The notes under the pieces are model-generated. The model worked only from the letters and a program-made list of their open reading frames with translations. It was not told the DNA's origin and did not search any database. This document shows positions 46,357 through 56,559 of a DNA stretch of 64,000 nucleotides, one piece after another. Position numbers and translations under genes: made by a program. The stretch is from Ischnura elegans (Eukaryota; Arthropoda; Insecta; Odonata; Coenagrionidae): positions 90,117,851-90,181,850 of the forward strand of contig NC_060256.1 in assembly GCF_921293095.1 (NCBI RefSeq), read 5' to 3'. Position 1 is the stretch's first letter. Every line of letters begins with the position of its first letter.

Positions 46357-47093
46357 CAAATTTAATAAACATATTCGAGAAATAACCGGTCAAGCTAATC
46401 GTAAAATGGGTTTTGCTAAAAGAATATTAGGAAAAGGCTCACGACAAAGTGGGAGAAATCAGCTACTTTTCCCTCGTTAGACCCCATTTAGAATACGCTG
46501 CCAGTGTTTGGGACCCCCATGAAAAAGGCTTAATGACAGAGTTCAACGCGTGCAAAGAGCTGCCAGATATGTGAAAGGTCGTTACGATAGTCTTGTTAGT
46601 GTAACTGACCCCTTAGATAAACTAGGATGGGAATCTCTGTCGGACCGTAGATTGAAAAATAGACTAAACCTTTTAGATAAATTCAAGAGCAGTGTCTTTT
46701 CTAACGAAGTTAACCATATCTTACGGACGCCAAAATACTACGGAAGATCGGACCATATAAATAAAATAAGAGAGATAGATTGTAGAACGGACAGATTCAG
46801 AATGTCTTTTTTACCACGATCAATAAGAGATTATAACGGCGGCGATAGAACTCATAAATAGATTGCATGAGTTGTAGTGTAGCCTACTAACCTATGTAAA
46901 ACTTAATGCATGTTTCTTAATTTTATTTTTATTTCTAACATCATACGGTAGAATAATTTGTTGGTATACGTGACGTTTTTTGTACTGTGTGGTGTTCATG
47001 TGGGAGTCCAATTGCAAGCTGCATGCTGGTGATTGATCACCCCCTGCCAAACACCCTAGAGGTGGCTCGCAGGGTATTGTGTAGATGTAGATG
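46357..47093 (+). pseudogene. CR1/L2-like LINE ORF2 C-terminus and 3' tail
   Basis: Three plus-strand frames in succession give HIREITGQANRKMGFAKRIL, then YFSLVRPHLEYAASVWDPHE, then (46550-46861) MQRAARYVKGRYDSLVSVTD ... KLGWESLSDRRLKNRLNLLD. This order (HI..I..KAN..LGF, RP.LEYAS.VWDP, QRRAARF, LGW.SL..RR) is the conserved C-terminal part of CR1/L2/Rex-type LINEs. The 3' tail includes CACCCCCTGCC, GAGGTGGCTCGCAGGGTATT and ends GTAGATGTAGATG. It is dead through frameshifts. Related tails lie at 37970 and 56402. Confidence 0.75.
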
Positions 47094-47257
47094 ATTGCGT
47101 GCTGTGGCGGACGCTTCATGTGCAGCGCTCTGTCTCTACCAACAGTGCGGCGATGCCCAAAATCTCCGATTGTCGTTTTGTGTTTTGCGGCCAAGCACAA
47201 AAGACTTCCGAGTATGAGTCACGTTTCCGCTTTCACCCCTCCCTCTTTTGACGTCAT

Positions 47258-47434
47258 TCTTAATTCCAGTGCAACTGACTCCTCCCTATTTAAGGGGAGG
47301 GGGCGGTGAGTAACCCTTCCCTTCCTCCCTAGCCTTCTTAGTTCAATTCTAGTTCTCAATTTTAGTGCATCTGTCTCCTCCCAACTCAAAGAAGGAGAGA
47401 GTATAGTCTTGCCTTTCTCTCCCAAGCCTTAGTT
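47258..47434. repeat. Diverged two-unit ~90-bp tandem repeat
   Basis: Two adjoining segments share TTAATTCCAGTGCAACTGAC / CTCAATTTTAGTGCATCTGT, CTCCTCCC, CCTTTC/CCCTTCC and CCTTAGTTCA/TTCTTAGTTCA in order. They are purine/pyrimidine-rich and clearly related but diverged. Confidence 0.5.
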
Positions 47435-47635
47435 CATGGGCAGTGGTGTGAAAGGAGTTTTGAGTCTGAATCTCGTAGGAGAAAGAGTGCTATCATAGGC
47501 GTTGGGACCAGGGGCACAGCTTAGAATTAAGGCTAGGGGGGGGGGTTTCAAGCGCAAAACACTGGGGTGTCTGAGGGTTTGGAATACCCGTCAGGATAAG
47601 GGGGAGGTGCGGGGTCGGAAACGTCTGGAGCAGCG

Positions 47636-48890
47636 ATGGGTTCTCCTCTCTCCCCAGCAATTGCAAATATATTCATGGAGCACATAGAAGATACAGCCAT
47701 TCAGAACGCCCCCTACAAGCCGAAGATTTGGGTCAGATATATCGACGACACTTTCATCATTTGGACGCACGGCAAAGAAAAGCTTCAGGAATTTTTTACT
47801 TATTTGAACGGGATCAACAGCAACATAAAGTTTACAATGGAGGTGGAGGAAGGCGGAAAACTTCCATTATTAGATGTCCTCGTGGAAAAGAAGAAGGACG
47901 GAACATTGGGGCATGCTGTGTATCGAAAACCTACAGCAACAAATCGGTACCTGCACGGCTTATCTCACCATCATCCAGCGCAAATAAATGGAGTGGTCAA
48001 CACGTTAATTCACCGCTCCTACAAAATAAGCGACCAAAACAACTTTGCCGAAGAGAGGAAGAAGCTAGAGGCCATTCTACGGGCAAATGGATTCGACGAC
48101 AGAGTTATCTCTCGAACATTTAATAAAGTTATCAGAAAGAACAACGAGATCAAAATCAACACCGCAGAAGCAACGAACTCCTCTGTAAATGACCTCAGCG
48201 ACCAGAAGAAAGCCTTCCTGCCATACATTAAGGGGACGACTGACAGAATAGGAAATATCCTACGCAAATTCCAGATAAGGACAATATTCTCGCCTCACGT
48301 ACAGATAAAACATCTATTGAAAACCGTCAAGGATAGAACTCCACTACAAGTCGAAGGGGTATACCGAATTCCTTGCCAGACCTGTGGGAAGAACTACATC
48401 GGCGAAACAGGTAGATCGGTTAAAACACGTCTAGAGGAGCACGAGAGAGCAATTCGACTGGAGCAGTCAACGAAGTCCGCGGTAGCCGAACACGCAGCGA
48501 TGGGCCACACAATCGACCTTAAGGAAGAAAAAATTGTTGCGAGAGTGAACGGCTTTAAACAGAGACTCATAAGAGAAGCAATAGAAATATCTAAAGAGGA
48601 GAAAAACAACTTCAACAGAGACACTGGCCTTAAAATCAGCCGTACTTGGCAACCCGTAATCGGCAAAAATAATCGACAACCTACTCCTCCAACCTCTCAC
48701 TCCCCTCCCCCCACCACCTGACACGTATACCTATATATATCAATTTTAAATCCCACCTCTTCAGATTCCCTTGAGAAAGCGACCAGCATCGGTAGGGAAA
48801 CGTTGGGGCCACCCAAAATCTGACGCGGCGACATAGCCCAAAAGTTTTAATTCAACATGACGAGCACCCGCGAAAGTTTAACGAAGAATT
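47636..48890 (+). mobile_element. 5'-truncated Penelope-like element (RT C-terminus, GIY-YIG nuclease, 3' tail)
   Basis: An uninterrupted 361-codon frame (47636-48721) is the best coding remnant in the window. Residues 1-14 (MGSPLSPAIANIFM) are RT motif 5. WVRYIDDTFIIW contains the catalytic DD at residues 37-38. A linker follows with PLLDVLV and AVYRKPTATNRYLHGLSHH. The GIY-YIG nuclease spans from about residue 240 (EGVYRIPCQTCGKNYIGETG), with GVY, YIG and Arg/His-rich helix present. The C-terminus is NRDTGLKISRTWQPVIGK. The N-terminal half of the RT is missing and G-rich unrelated sequence precedes residue 1, so this is a 5' truncation with no stop yet. The tail at 48765-48810 holds a decayed hammerhead-like core ending GAAACGTTGGGG. 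It abuts truncated AATAGGG copy E. Confidence 0.88.
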
Positions 48891-49112
48891 CCTATCTACC
48901 CGTATAGAAACTAGGTCCTTGTGACCTCACGTGGAGGGGCATCGCATGGGCGCCAATATGGCCTTTTTCAAATGAGGTTAAAATTGATCATTAACATTCG
49001 TCTAAACTGGGATTTCTAAAACCACATAATTTTTATATTATGAATACACTAATGGTGGGTAACGAATCGCAATCAATGCCTTTCGTTTTCTTTGATGAAG
49101 GAAACTACCCTA
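48891..49112 (+). mobile_element. AATAGGG element copy E (3' part only)
   Basis: Begins mid-element at CCTATCTACCCGTATAGAAA, directly after the Penelope-like tail, and runs to GGAAACTACCCTATTG. About 440 bp of the 5' side is absent. It shares the variant ATTGATCATTA with copy D. Confidence 0.82.
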
Positions 49113-49228
49113 TTGTCGATAAAACCTGGACAGGCGATTAGTAAGTCCGAGAAAAATAGTAAATGGTATTCTATTTTTGTAATTGAATAAAGTTTTCGTT
49201 ATTATTATGAGATTACCTCAATGTATTC
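49111..49228. repeat. Flank segment X, second copy (inverted)
   Basis: Starts TATTGTCGATAAAACCTGG at the end of copy E and ends CCTCAATGTATTC. It is the reverse complement of 45090-45198, so the region 45090-49228 is bracketed by an inverted duplication that includes element ends. Confidence 0.82.
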
Positions 49229-49300
49229 CTGTTGGCAAACTTTGATATACATGTAATGCTGGAAAGAGTTTGAGATGCGAAATTTTTAAGTTCATGATGT

Positions 49301-49347
49301 CTTCAAGCTAACTATGGGGCGATTTTCGTCACATAGTTAGCTTGAAG
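49301..49347. repeat. Perfect 16-bp hairpin, 15-nt loop
   Basis: CTTCAAGCTAACTATG (49301-49316) and CATAGTTAGCTTGAAG (49332-49347) pair exactly. Context is AT-rich and noncoding. Confidence 0.8.
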
Positions 49348-49743
49348 TTACCTTAGACCCAATTGGCGAATACTACTATTAATGATACGAACTGATGTTT
49401 GAGGTGAAGAGAAAATGGATATTCCCAAGTTTTCACCGCGGTCACATGACAAAAATCTTTAATTTTTTGTTGCGTGTCTTAATGACGTCACTCTTCATGT
49501 ACCTATATTCGCACGTAATGGTAAGCAATAGCGAAATCTGCATAAAGTCCAGAATATATTTTTGGATTTGGCGTCTTATTAAAAAAAAATGAAAGAATCA
49601 GTTTCACACAGTCGGGTTCGGTTAACGTAAACAGCAGTGCAACTCTAAGAAACTATTCCTCTTCATTATAAGTAATCGAAAAACATGTTCAAAGATCCAA
49701 TGCCTTCCAAGAGAAAAGTTAATTGCGGAATTTTTTAGCTTAC

Positions 49744-49971
49744 CCTTTCACGAGACTGTTGCCATTCGGAGTGACTCTCCCTTGGCTTCCAGATTGTTGA
49801 AAGAAGTCTACAACAATGTCTTGTCACCTTGTCGACTTTTCCATCTTCAGATACTTCATCAGCCAAAATCTTCAGAGCGCTGCCGTAATTCTTGGGGAAG
49901 TCGTTGCTACCTCGTTTCCACCAGAGTCCTCTGGATTGTTGATAATACACTACAAAGTTGAGTCGTCGCAT
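49744..49971 (-). CDS. Possible first coding exon of an unrecognised gene
   Basis: An ATG at 49971 (minus) opens 76 codons that end exactly in phase at a consensus donor (AAAGG then GTAAGC, 49743-49738). The translation has ordinary globular composition (GLWWKRGSNDFPKNYGSALK, then ILADEVSEDGKVDKVTRHCC, then RLLSTIWKPRE). I do not recognise it. No second exon was identified downstream on the minus strand. It lies 105 bp from a divergent exon-like ORF, suggesting a shared promoter. It could also be a chance ORF. Confidence 0.35.
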
Positions 49972-50076
49972 CCTACCATCTTTGTTCTCTGCACTCGTTG
50001 TTTACGTTGTGAAAGTGAATGTGGCCGGCAGTTGCTCGGCAAGATTTTCCGTTATTTGTAGTAGAAATACGGCACA
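49972..50076. promoter_or_regulatory. Possible bidirectional promoter
   Basis: This is the gap between two divergent exon-like ORFs, each ending in a GTAAG donor. It has no TATA box. The case rests only on the layout of the two candidate exons. Confidence 0.22.
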
Positions 50077-50229
50077 ATGAGTTGTAGTTCGGCTCCTAAT
50101 TGCTACATTAGCACCAAGGACGTGTTTAAAAATTTTATTTTCCCTCAAACTATTGAGAGAAGAGCGAAATGGCTTCAAATATGCCGAAGGGACAAGTGAC
50201 ACCAAACAACGTCTTCCCGCCTACGTGAG
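50077..50229 (+). pseudogene. THAP-like N-terminal exon with premature stop, or alternative short exon
   Basis: From ATG 50077: MSCSSAPNCYISTKDVFKNF, then FPQTIERRAKWLQICRRDK, then TGA, then HQTTSSRLRE up to a strong donor (GTGAG then GTAAGT, 50230). The pattern CxxxxxC, a FP after ~15 residues, RR.KW and a basic Trp-containing turn followed by S-R-L is that of the THAP zinc finger, in which the stop position is normally Trp. A nonsense TGG to TGA change would explain it. Another frame over the same exon (MASNMPKGQVTPNNVFPPT from 50170) is also open. A possible terminal exon begins after TTTTAATTACAG at 54459. Confidence 0.35.
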
Positions 50230-52239
50230 GTAAGTTTTTCTACATATAATGGTTCCTTTAATACTATTACCTTAAATTTTTAATAGTGCTGATCCACATA
50301 TCCCAATTATTAGGTTTGAACTGTGTATAAGTAGTAATTTAAAAAAATATGTATTCCGGTTCAGATAATCCGGCGAGGTTCTTGACGAGTGTTTTTGTGC
50401 TTGTGTGTTTTCTATTCATCAATAGAATATGTGAAATTTTGTGACTAAAATATAATATTTAGTCTGGGTTGCAGAGATGATTGACTTAGTTCTTTACTAC
50501 GTACCAGAAAGTGTAACAATAACTATTAGTGCTGCTAGTTTTGTATTCAATAAAAATATTTGTTTTTGTCAATGCCGGTATGAAGTAATCTTACGGTCAT
50601 TTACAACAATAAAGACAATTACGTTTTTGACTAGAATCTGCATATCCGGATACATATTAGTGGACGAAACTCCGCTTTTCATTGCTTTATTTGTGTGTAG
50701 TTCATGAAAAGAATGACTATTATATTTCGAAGTAGTGTGAATGCTTAATTTTAGGATGCAATTAAAATCTCGACGAGTCGCTATTGCGACTAATCTTTTC
50801 CTTGACTCATTCCGAATTTTTAATTCCAGTTTTGTTTGAAGAGGATTACATTCCTAGGGCTGGTTAAAACGGAAAAATACATCAACACCGAACTTTTGTC
50901 GTGGCCCAGTGCTTATACTGCTGTCTGCTCCTGTGTACTTGAAGTTTCAACATCTTTGGCCGAATATTTACTTGTGGTACGTATTCGAGCTTAGTAACTA
51001 ATTGTAAAATATGGAAATATATAATTAATTAGGTTTTTCTGAAATGGCTTCAGTGATTATCAAAGAGGACGGTACCATTCATGCCTAATTATTGAGAGTT
51101 ATTAAAAAAATATGGCTATGGATAACTAGGAGTTTTTGATTATTTCTTCGTACACCATTTCAATTTCAATGCGTTATTGTCAGTGTGTATATTATTCATG
51201 TACATTTCTCTAGAACTTATTGTTTTACTTTTATATTTACTTTTATTAAGCCTGTGCGTTTAATTGTGCTTTTATAAATCTTATATAAATAGTGATTATT
51301 AAGAGTGGAGTGGAAGCTTATTGTTAATGTGTAGATATAACTTATTCAAGACCTGATGCGGTATTGTGTGAAAATAATACGGTTTTAATGATATCTTGGA
51401 GATATCATGATTTCTTTACCACATTGCCATTTATTTGTTTCTTAAGGGTTGAGGTTAGTGTCTGTAGCTTTGAATATATTTGTTGAAGGTAATTCATTAG
51501 AGTTCCTACAGGAAAATGGTGCACTGCAAAGTAAAAGCCAAAAACCTCATAATGAAAGTGGCATATAAATATTAGACACATTGGTTCTCTTTGAGTTCGA
51601 ACTTAACTTTAATTGTAGTATAAGCTTTACTTTTTTTATACATCACTGATTGGCTGAATTTTTATCATTTTAAGATTGGCATCATTCTTTTCCAAAGATA
51701 TTATGGCTTCATCGATAAACATGCAGAAGATAATTCATATTTAAATGTAATTTTTGGGTTTCTTGTTTAGTTCTCGTATTTGTTGTATAGAACACCAAAG
51801 AATCATTTTGTCTTCAGTAGAATACATTATAAGGGCCTACTATACTGTATGGTTGAAGTACAACAGAGTGTTTTAAGCATGCTGTAGAGTTGTAATTCTT
51901 ACTTTCAATTTTCTACTTCAGCATATGGTTAAAATAATTTTGCAATAGGTCATTGCAACATGGTTGAATTTTTTAATCAATGATATTGTAAACCACATAC
52001 CATGAAGCCACTGCTTTTTATTTATCCTTCAGTCAAGTTTTAAAGTTCCAGTTACGAAGTACCCCCTTATTTTTGCAGAGGAAATTAGTATGTATGAAAT
52101 GTTATTATGTTCATGAGATTAATGCTGAAATCAAATTACAAATAAATGCAACAGTCGTTCTTAGAGAGGGGGGAATTCAAGCCCAAAACATGTTTAATCA
52201 AATTAAATGTTGCAAGTAATATGATTCCATACTCAAATC
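50230..52239. other. AT-rich, intron-like stretch
   Basis: No coding motif was recognised. If the exon at 50077-50229 is real, this would be the start of a long first intron reaching to about 54459. Confidence 0.3.
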
Positions 52240-53080
52240 CAAGTCGATATTTGGCCTCACCAACAAGTTGTCTCTTTAGACTCCTCTGTCCTCCATAATG
52301 TCAACCTTTTCCCCAACTCATTCCATGCCCTCAAACACTGGGTCATTGCATCTTAGTCTTGGTCTTTCTTGTGGGTGTCTTCCCTCTGGTTGACCTCTCC
52401 ACACTCCTCACTTCTTCTTACATGACCACGCCATGCAATTCTCCTACTTCTGATCACAGTGACAATATCTTGTTTTATGAAGTTTCCTGCTCTATGTTTT
52501 TCAGTATTCTCCAAATCCCTTCGTCAAACGTTGGACCATATATCCTTCTCGATATTTAATTTCCAACAGTTATTTACTTCTTCTAAGGCTGCTTTGTTAG
52601 GGTCTTTACCTCAGCCTCATTTAAGAGCACTTGCTGTATTATGATAGTATACATTCCATTTTTTATCTATCTTGAGTTGATATATACCTGGAGTTGGTAT
52701 ATTGAGAAGTTGAATCTATGATAATTTTGATAGGCTCCTGTAGCATCTATTAGCTTAATTTATCCCCATTTGTATCTCTTCATCTATTTCATTTTGGCAG
52801 TTAATGGTGACTACCAAATACCAGCAGAGAAATGTTAGGCTCTGCCACTCTTCCAATTTTCATATATTTAGTTTTATCTTCAATTACCTGTAATCCTACT
52901 TTTATTACTATTCTACTTGGGCTACTGATTTGAGGTTACTTTTACTATAGGCTTTTAAGGCTACATCAGCAGCATAGGCCAATATATTTATTTTTCCTTC
53001 GATACTTGCCCTTCTTGGTATAGCTTCAGTTGCTTTCAAAGCTTTTTCTAGCGCCAAGTCTCTTCTTCATAATTGAGAAT
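52240..53080 (-). pseudogene. LINE ORF2 fragment (RT catalytic box to post-RT region)
   Basis: On the minus strand near 53000 the frame gives GKINILAYAADVAL, a mutated YADD catalytic box of a LINE reverse transcriptase. Further on, near 52560-52450, RRIYGPTFDEGIWRILKNIE matches the '(R)KIYGPxxxxGxWRI' segment that follows the RT in RTE/Jockey-like LINEs. Frame changes and stops throughout. It sits inside the putative intron. Confidence 0.6.
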
Positions 53081-53646
53081 ACTTCTTTTGATGGGTAAGT
53101 TTAGTTTTTTTGTGCATAAATGCACTGCAATTCTGAGATTCCTCTTTTTAAGTTAGTTTCTTTCCAGAAGTGTGGATTGCTTAATCCTTTTGGCAAATTA
53201 CTACATTATATGTTGTACTTAAGGGAATATATATTCCATGACGGTGTTAATGGAGAGTGTAAATGTTGTTCATCTCATTGATTTGAGGGTACCATGAACA
53301 TTGACTTGAACTCTTCACTGAACAGTTTTCTGGGGTTGAAATCTGTTCTTCATAATTACTAGTGTCTCTTTTGATAAGCAAATTTGGTCTTGCTGTGCAT
53401 AAATTCACTACTATTCTGAGATTCCTCTTATACAGTCAATTTTTTTCCATAACTATTGACTACTTAATCCTGGTCTGAATGTTATTATAATGGATGTAAT
53501 ACCGGAGGAAACTGTATGACACATTCCATGATGGTGTTAATGGAGATCGGTAACTGGTGTTCATCGTTATAATGAGGGTCATTAATTGGGGGGTACCTTC
53601 ACCATTGACATGAAGTCTTTGCTAAACAGTATTCTGGGGTTAAAAT
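53063..53646. repeat. Tandem duplication of a ~290-bp unit
   Basis: 53063-53345 and 53346-53646 share TTCTTCATAATT at the start, ATTCTGAGATTCCTCTT, CATTCCATGATGGTGTTAAT (CATGACGG in copy 1), GGTACC near the end and TTCTGGGGTT at the close, in the same order with moderate divergence. The start overlaps the LINE fragment edge. Confidence 0.7.
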
Positions 53647-53861
53647 ATGGGATACGTTTGAGAATACCTATTAAATGTGAAATCTATCAACCTATTCCGC
53701 TGTTTGGAATGTTTTAAAATGTAAATATTTTTTAAAGGGGGAGAGCATACGATGGTCAAGATTAGGCAATGGAGTAGTTTAATATGACTGTATGTCTTCA
53801 ATTTGATAATATTTTTAGATGATCTGATAAATGTTGAAATATTTGTGTCAAGGAGTAATGG

Positions 53862-54124
53862 CAATGGCGTAACTAGGAATATGCTTTGGGAAGGATAGGA
53901 TGGCCTGGGGTGGCACCCCCCCCCCCCCATCAGACAACGAATCAGTCCAAGAAAATTTTTGAAGAATAACATTCCTGGAAATACATTTGAAATAATTTTG
54001 GCACTAAAGATTTAACTTTTAGTCGATGCAGTTCAATATATAAAATAATTAAAAATAATTTTTTTATTTCTCTGAGGCTTTGGGGAGGGATCTTTCCCTT
54101 CCTCCCCCCGTAGTTATGCCACTG
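53862..54124. mobile_element. MITE with GTGGCGTAACTA-type ends and C/G tracts
   Basis: The left end ATGGCGTAACTAGGAATATG and inverted right end CTCAGTGGCATAACTACGGG are diverged terminal inverted repeats of a family common in arthropods, with inner runs of C (14) and G. A possible relative lies at 14218. No coding capacity. Confidence 0.6.
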
Positions 54125-54459
54125 AGTAACAGTGTTGTGGAATGTTAATGTCATATTATTCCTTTTTATAATTTTGTATGCTGACAGGAAGATTGCCATC
54201 TTGGTAATAGAATTAATTTCCCGAAAGTTGTCTGCCAATTGAAATTTAATTTATTAATTTCCTATTGCTCAAACCATGAAATATGATATAGAAACTTAAG
54301 TGATTGCAAGTTTAATAAACATCTACACATTATAGAACTTTATCATGACTGTTGATTGTGAGAATTTGATGTATCACTGAGATGCTGTTCATTAAAATTA
54401 CTTGTGAATTAATGCTTTTGGTGTAATTAACGAAATTTTATTTATATTTTTAATTACAG

Positions 54460-54600
54460 GTTCAGATATTCGAGTAGTCAATGTCATTGGTGGTAAAGGA
54501 ACATAGCAACATTGAGAAGAATGCAAGATGTGTGGCAGCTGTCATCACCTATTCATCATTCTCTCCTACTAATTTGAATCCATTTTAATAGAAATGTTAC
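54460..54600 (+). other. Possible terminal exon
   Basis: A pyrimidine-rich tract and TTACAG acceptor end at 54459. One frame then reads SDIRVVNVIGGKGT and stops at 54506, followed by AT-rich UTR-like sequence. This is suggestive only; no junction is provable from sequence alone. Confidence 0.2.
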
Positions 54601-56040
54601 ATCTTGTGCACTTAACATTTATTTTTTATTTTGCATTATGTAAATAATCTTAGTTTCAATGGAATTGTTAAATCATTCTGGAAATCTTAAAATGTAACAT
54701 TTGTGGTGTGTGTACATTATAGACTTTGGAAAAATGTGATTTTTTTCTTTTATATACCTCCTTTGATGATATCTTTTATGATCTGCAACTCTCGTGAAAA
54801 GTACATAAACTGCATGACAGCTTGTGACTTATGTAGTTTTTCTTGTCTAATTTTGAGGTAGGATAATATTTCCGATTTTTCGGCACTAAAAATTGACCAG
54901 ACTTGTCCTCAAATTCCTCGTATAATATCCATTGCGCTGTTTTCATGGAAGTTAACTCAGATAGTACATGCGAAATCTCTTCCGACCTGAAGATAACAAT
55001 TCTCTCTCAGCTGATATTGTACTTTTCAAAATCTGAAATTATTCCTTTGACGAGAACAAAACGCTATATAGTAGCCCTGGGAGCAGTAATTGTACTTTTG
55101 GAAATAATTTACCCTGTTTCAGACATAAATATGAGAGTTTCATATCTAGAAAAACGTCCTGTGAAAAGAATCAAAACTTAACTGAAGCGCGAATATTTGT
55201 TATTTTTCACGGTTTAAAATTTACAAATTGATAGTAAAGTGTTCCTAGTACCTCAAGACTGAATATATTATAATTTATAATTACCGAAAATGCGACAGGA
55301 ATCGCGTATTTATGAAAAAACTGGCATTATATCACTTTCCCCCATAAGACTCTATAGAGACGGAAGAACTAAAATGGCGGACGTCTCAATTCCCATAGTG
55401 GAAGTGTATGGAACGACTCGACCCTATGAGGGAGTAGTGTAGAGAACTGCCATCCAGAGGACTCTGGTTTCCACCTGCTTCACGGAAGTTTCCGCTCGTC
55501 AACCGAATGCTATCTCACCTAGTTACGCCCAGAACGCGACTGAGCTTGGAGTTAACCACGAAGCAACGCGACGATCATCTAGCAACACCTGCCATGCTTC
55601 GGCCCCCTTTTTTTTCTACTCACCCTCGTGGTGACAGTTTTACACCCCTGCCACCCTATATTAAGGCCTCGAATGCACTGGCGGGAGTAGGGAGAAGTAA
55701 GCCAAGTAGGGGAATAAACGCGGTCCGAAGGGGGAGTCTCTTTGCTCGGAGAGGTTTTGACGGGCTTGGGGAAGACAGGAGGAGATTGAGCGTGGGATAT
55801 TTCTATTTGGAACCGCCAGGTGGTGCAGCGAATCGTAGAACTGCGTGGGTAAAGGTCCTTCCCTCTTCCGCCGTAACTTGTGGGTGTTCCTCGCCAGCTC
55901 GGGGGTGCAAGGATGGGGGACCGAGGTGCATGATGGGAAGGTTTTTTCTGTGCGTTTCCCAGAGGGAGGGGAGTTTGCGGCGTTTTAAGTAGGCTTGCCA
56001 AGTGTCACGCTGTTTATTATGATAACCTGGAATGCGTGTT
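54600..56040. other. Unassigned stretch with a GC-rich block
   Basis: 55390-55990 is markedly GC-richer. It holds a 161-codon plus-strand frame (55507-55992) and a 140-codon minus-strand frame over the same bases. Overlapping openness on both strands with Arg/Pro/Gly-rich translation points to base composition rather than coding. A promoter-like CpG-rich region is possible. Confidence 0.35.
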
Positions 56041-56049
56041 TTTTGTATA

Positions 56050-56172
56050 TTCTCCATAATATCTATTTATCTTCATTTTATTTATTCTTATTTATCTTAT
56101 TTATTCTCCATAATATCTTCAATAGATCATAATATCTTATTTATCTTAATTTTATTTATATAATCTCCCATT
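56050..56172. repeat. Degenerate TTATTTATCTT-type tandem repeat
   Basis: Imperfect repeats of TCTCCATAATATCT and TTATTTATCTTATTTATT fill this interval. Simple-sequence expansion is likely. Confidence 0.6.
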
Positions 56173-56401
56173 TTCTTCATCTTATATTTTTGAGCATTGT
56201 TTGACCCGTATTTCTACGCGGTAAAAGCTTTGTTCTCACCAGGTGCACAATGTGCACAATGTTAATTAGTAACCGATGGAAAATGTTGGCTTTCTGCGGG
56301 AGAGTATTTGTTTTGTGGTTCAGGGTTGCATGAAGCGATGCTGGATGATTGGATGGTGATGAACCTTGATGGGAGCTTGTACCACCTGCATGAATGTGCA
56401 C

Positions 56402-56555
56402 TTATTATTTTTGCTATGGTGTTTTTTATGACCGTGTGGTGTGAATGAGGGGAATGTATTGCATGATGTTGATTGGTCACCCTTTGTCTAGTACCATATT
56501 AACACCTTGTACGTAACACCATAGAGGTGGTACACAGTGTATTATGTTGTAATAT
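56402..56555 (+). repeat. CR1/L2-like LINE 3' tail fragment
   Basis: GACCGTGTGGTGTGAATG, GATGTTGATTGGTCACCC, AACACCATAGAGGTGGTACA and GTGTATTATGTTGTAATA follow the 3' tail of the LINE at 46357-47093 in order (TACTGTGTGGTGTTCATG, GGTGATTGATCACCCCCTGC, AACACCCTAGAGGTGGCTCG, GGGTATTGTGTAGATG). Only tail sequence is present. Confidence 0.6.
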
Positions 56556-56559
56556 AAGT

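Noticed and set aside
55410-55480. Short frame starting ATGGCGGACG (MADVSIPIVEVYGTTRPY)
   Set aside because: Only 23 codons, no splice context or family recognised.
55507-55992. 161-codon plus-strand open frame
   Set aside because: The same bases hold a 140-codon minus-strand frame and an 84-codon one. The translations are Arg/Pro/Gly-rich without motif, and the block is GC-rich, so openness is best explained by composition.
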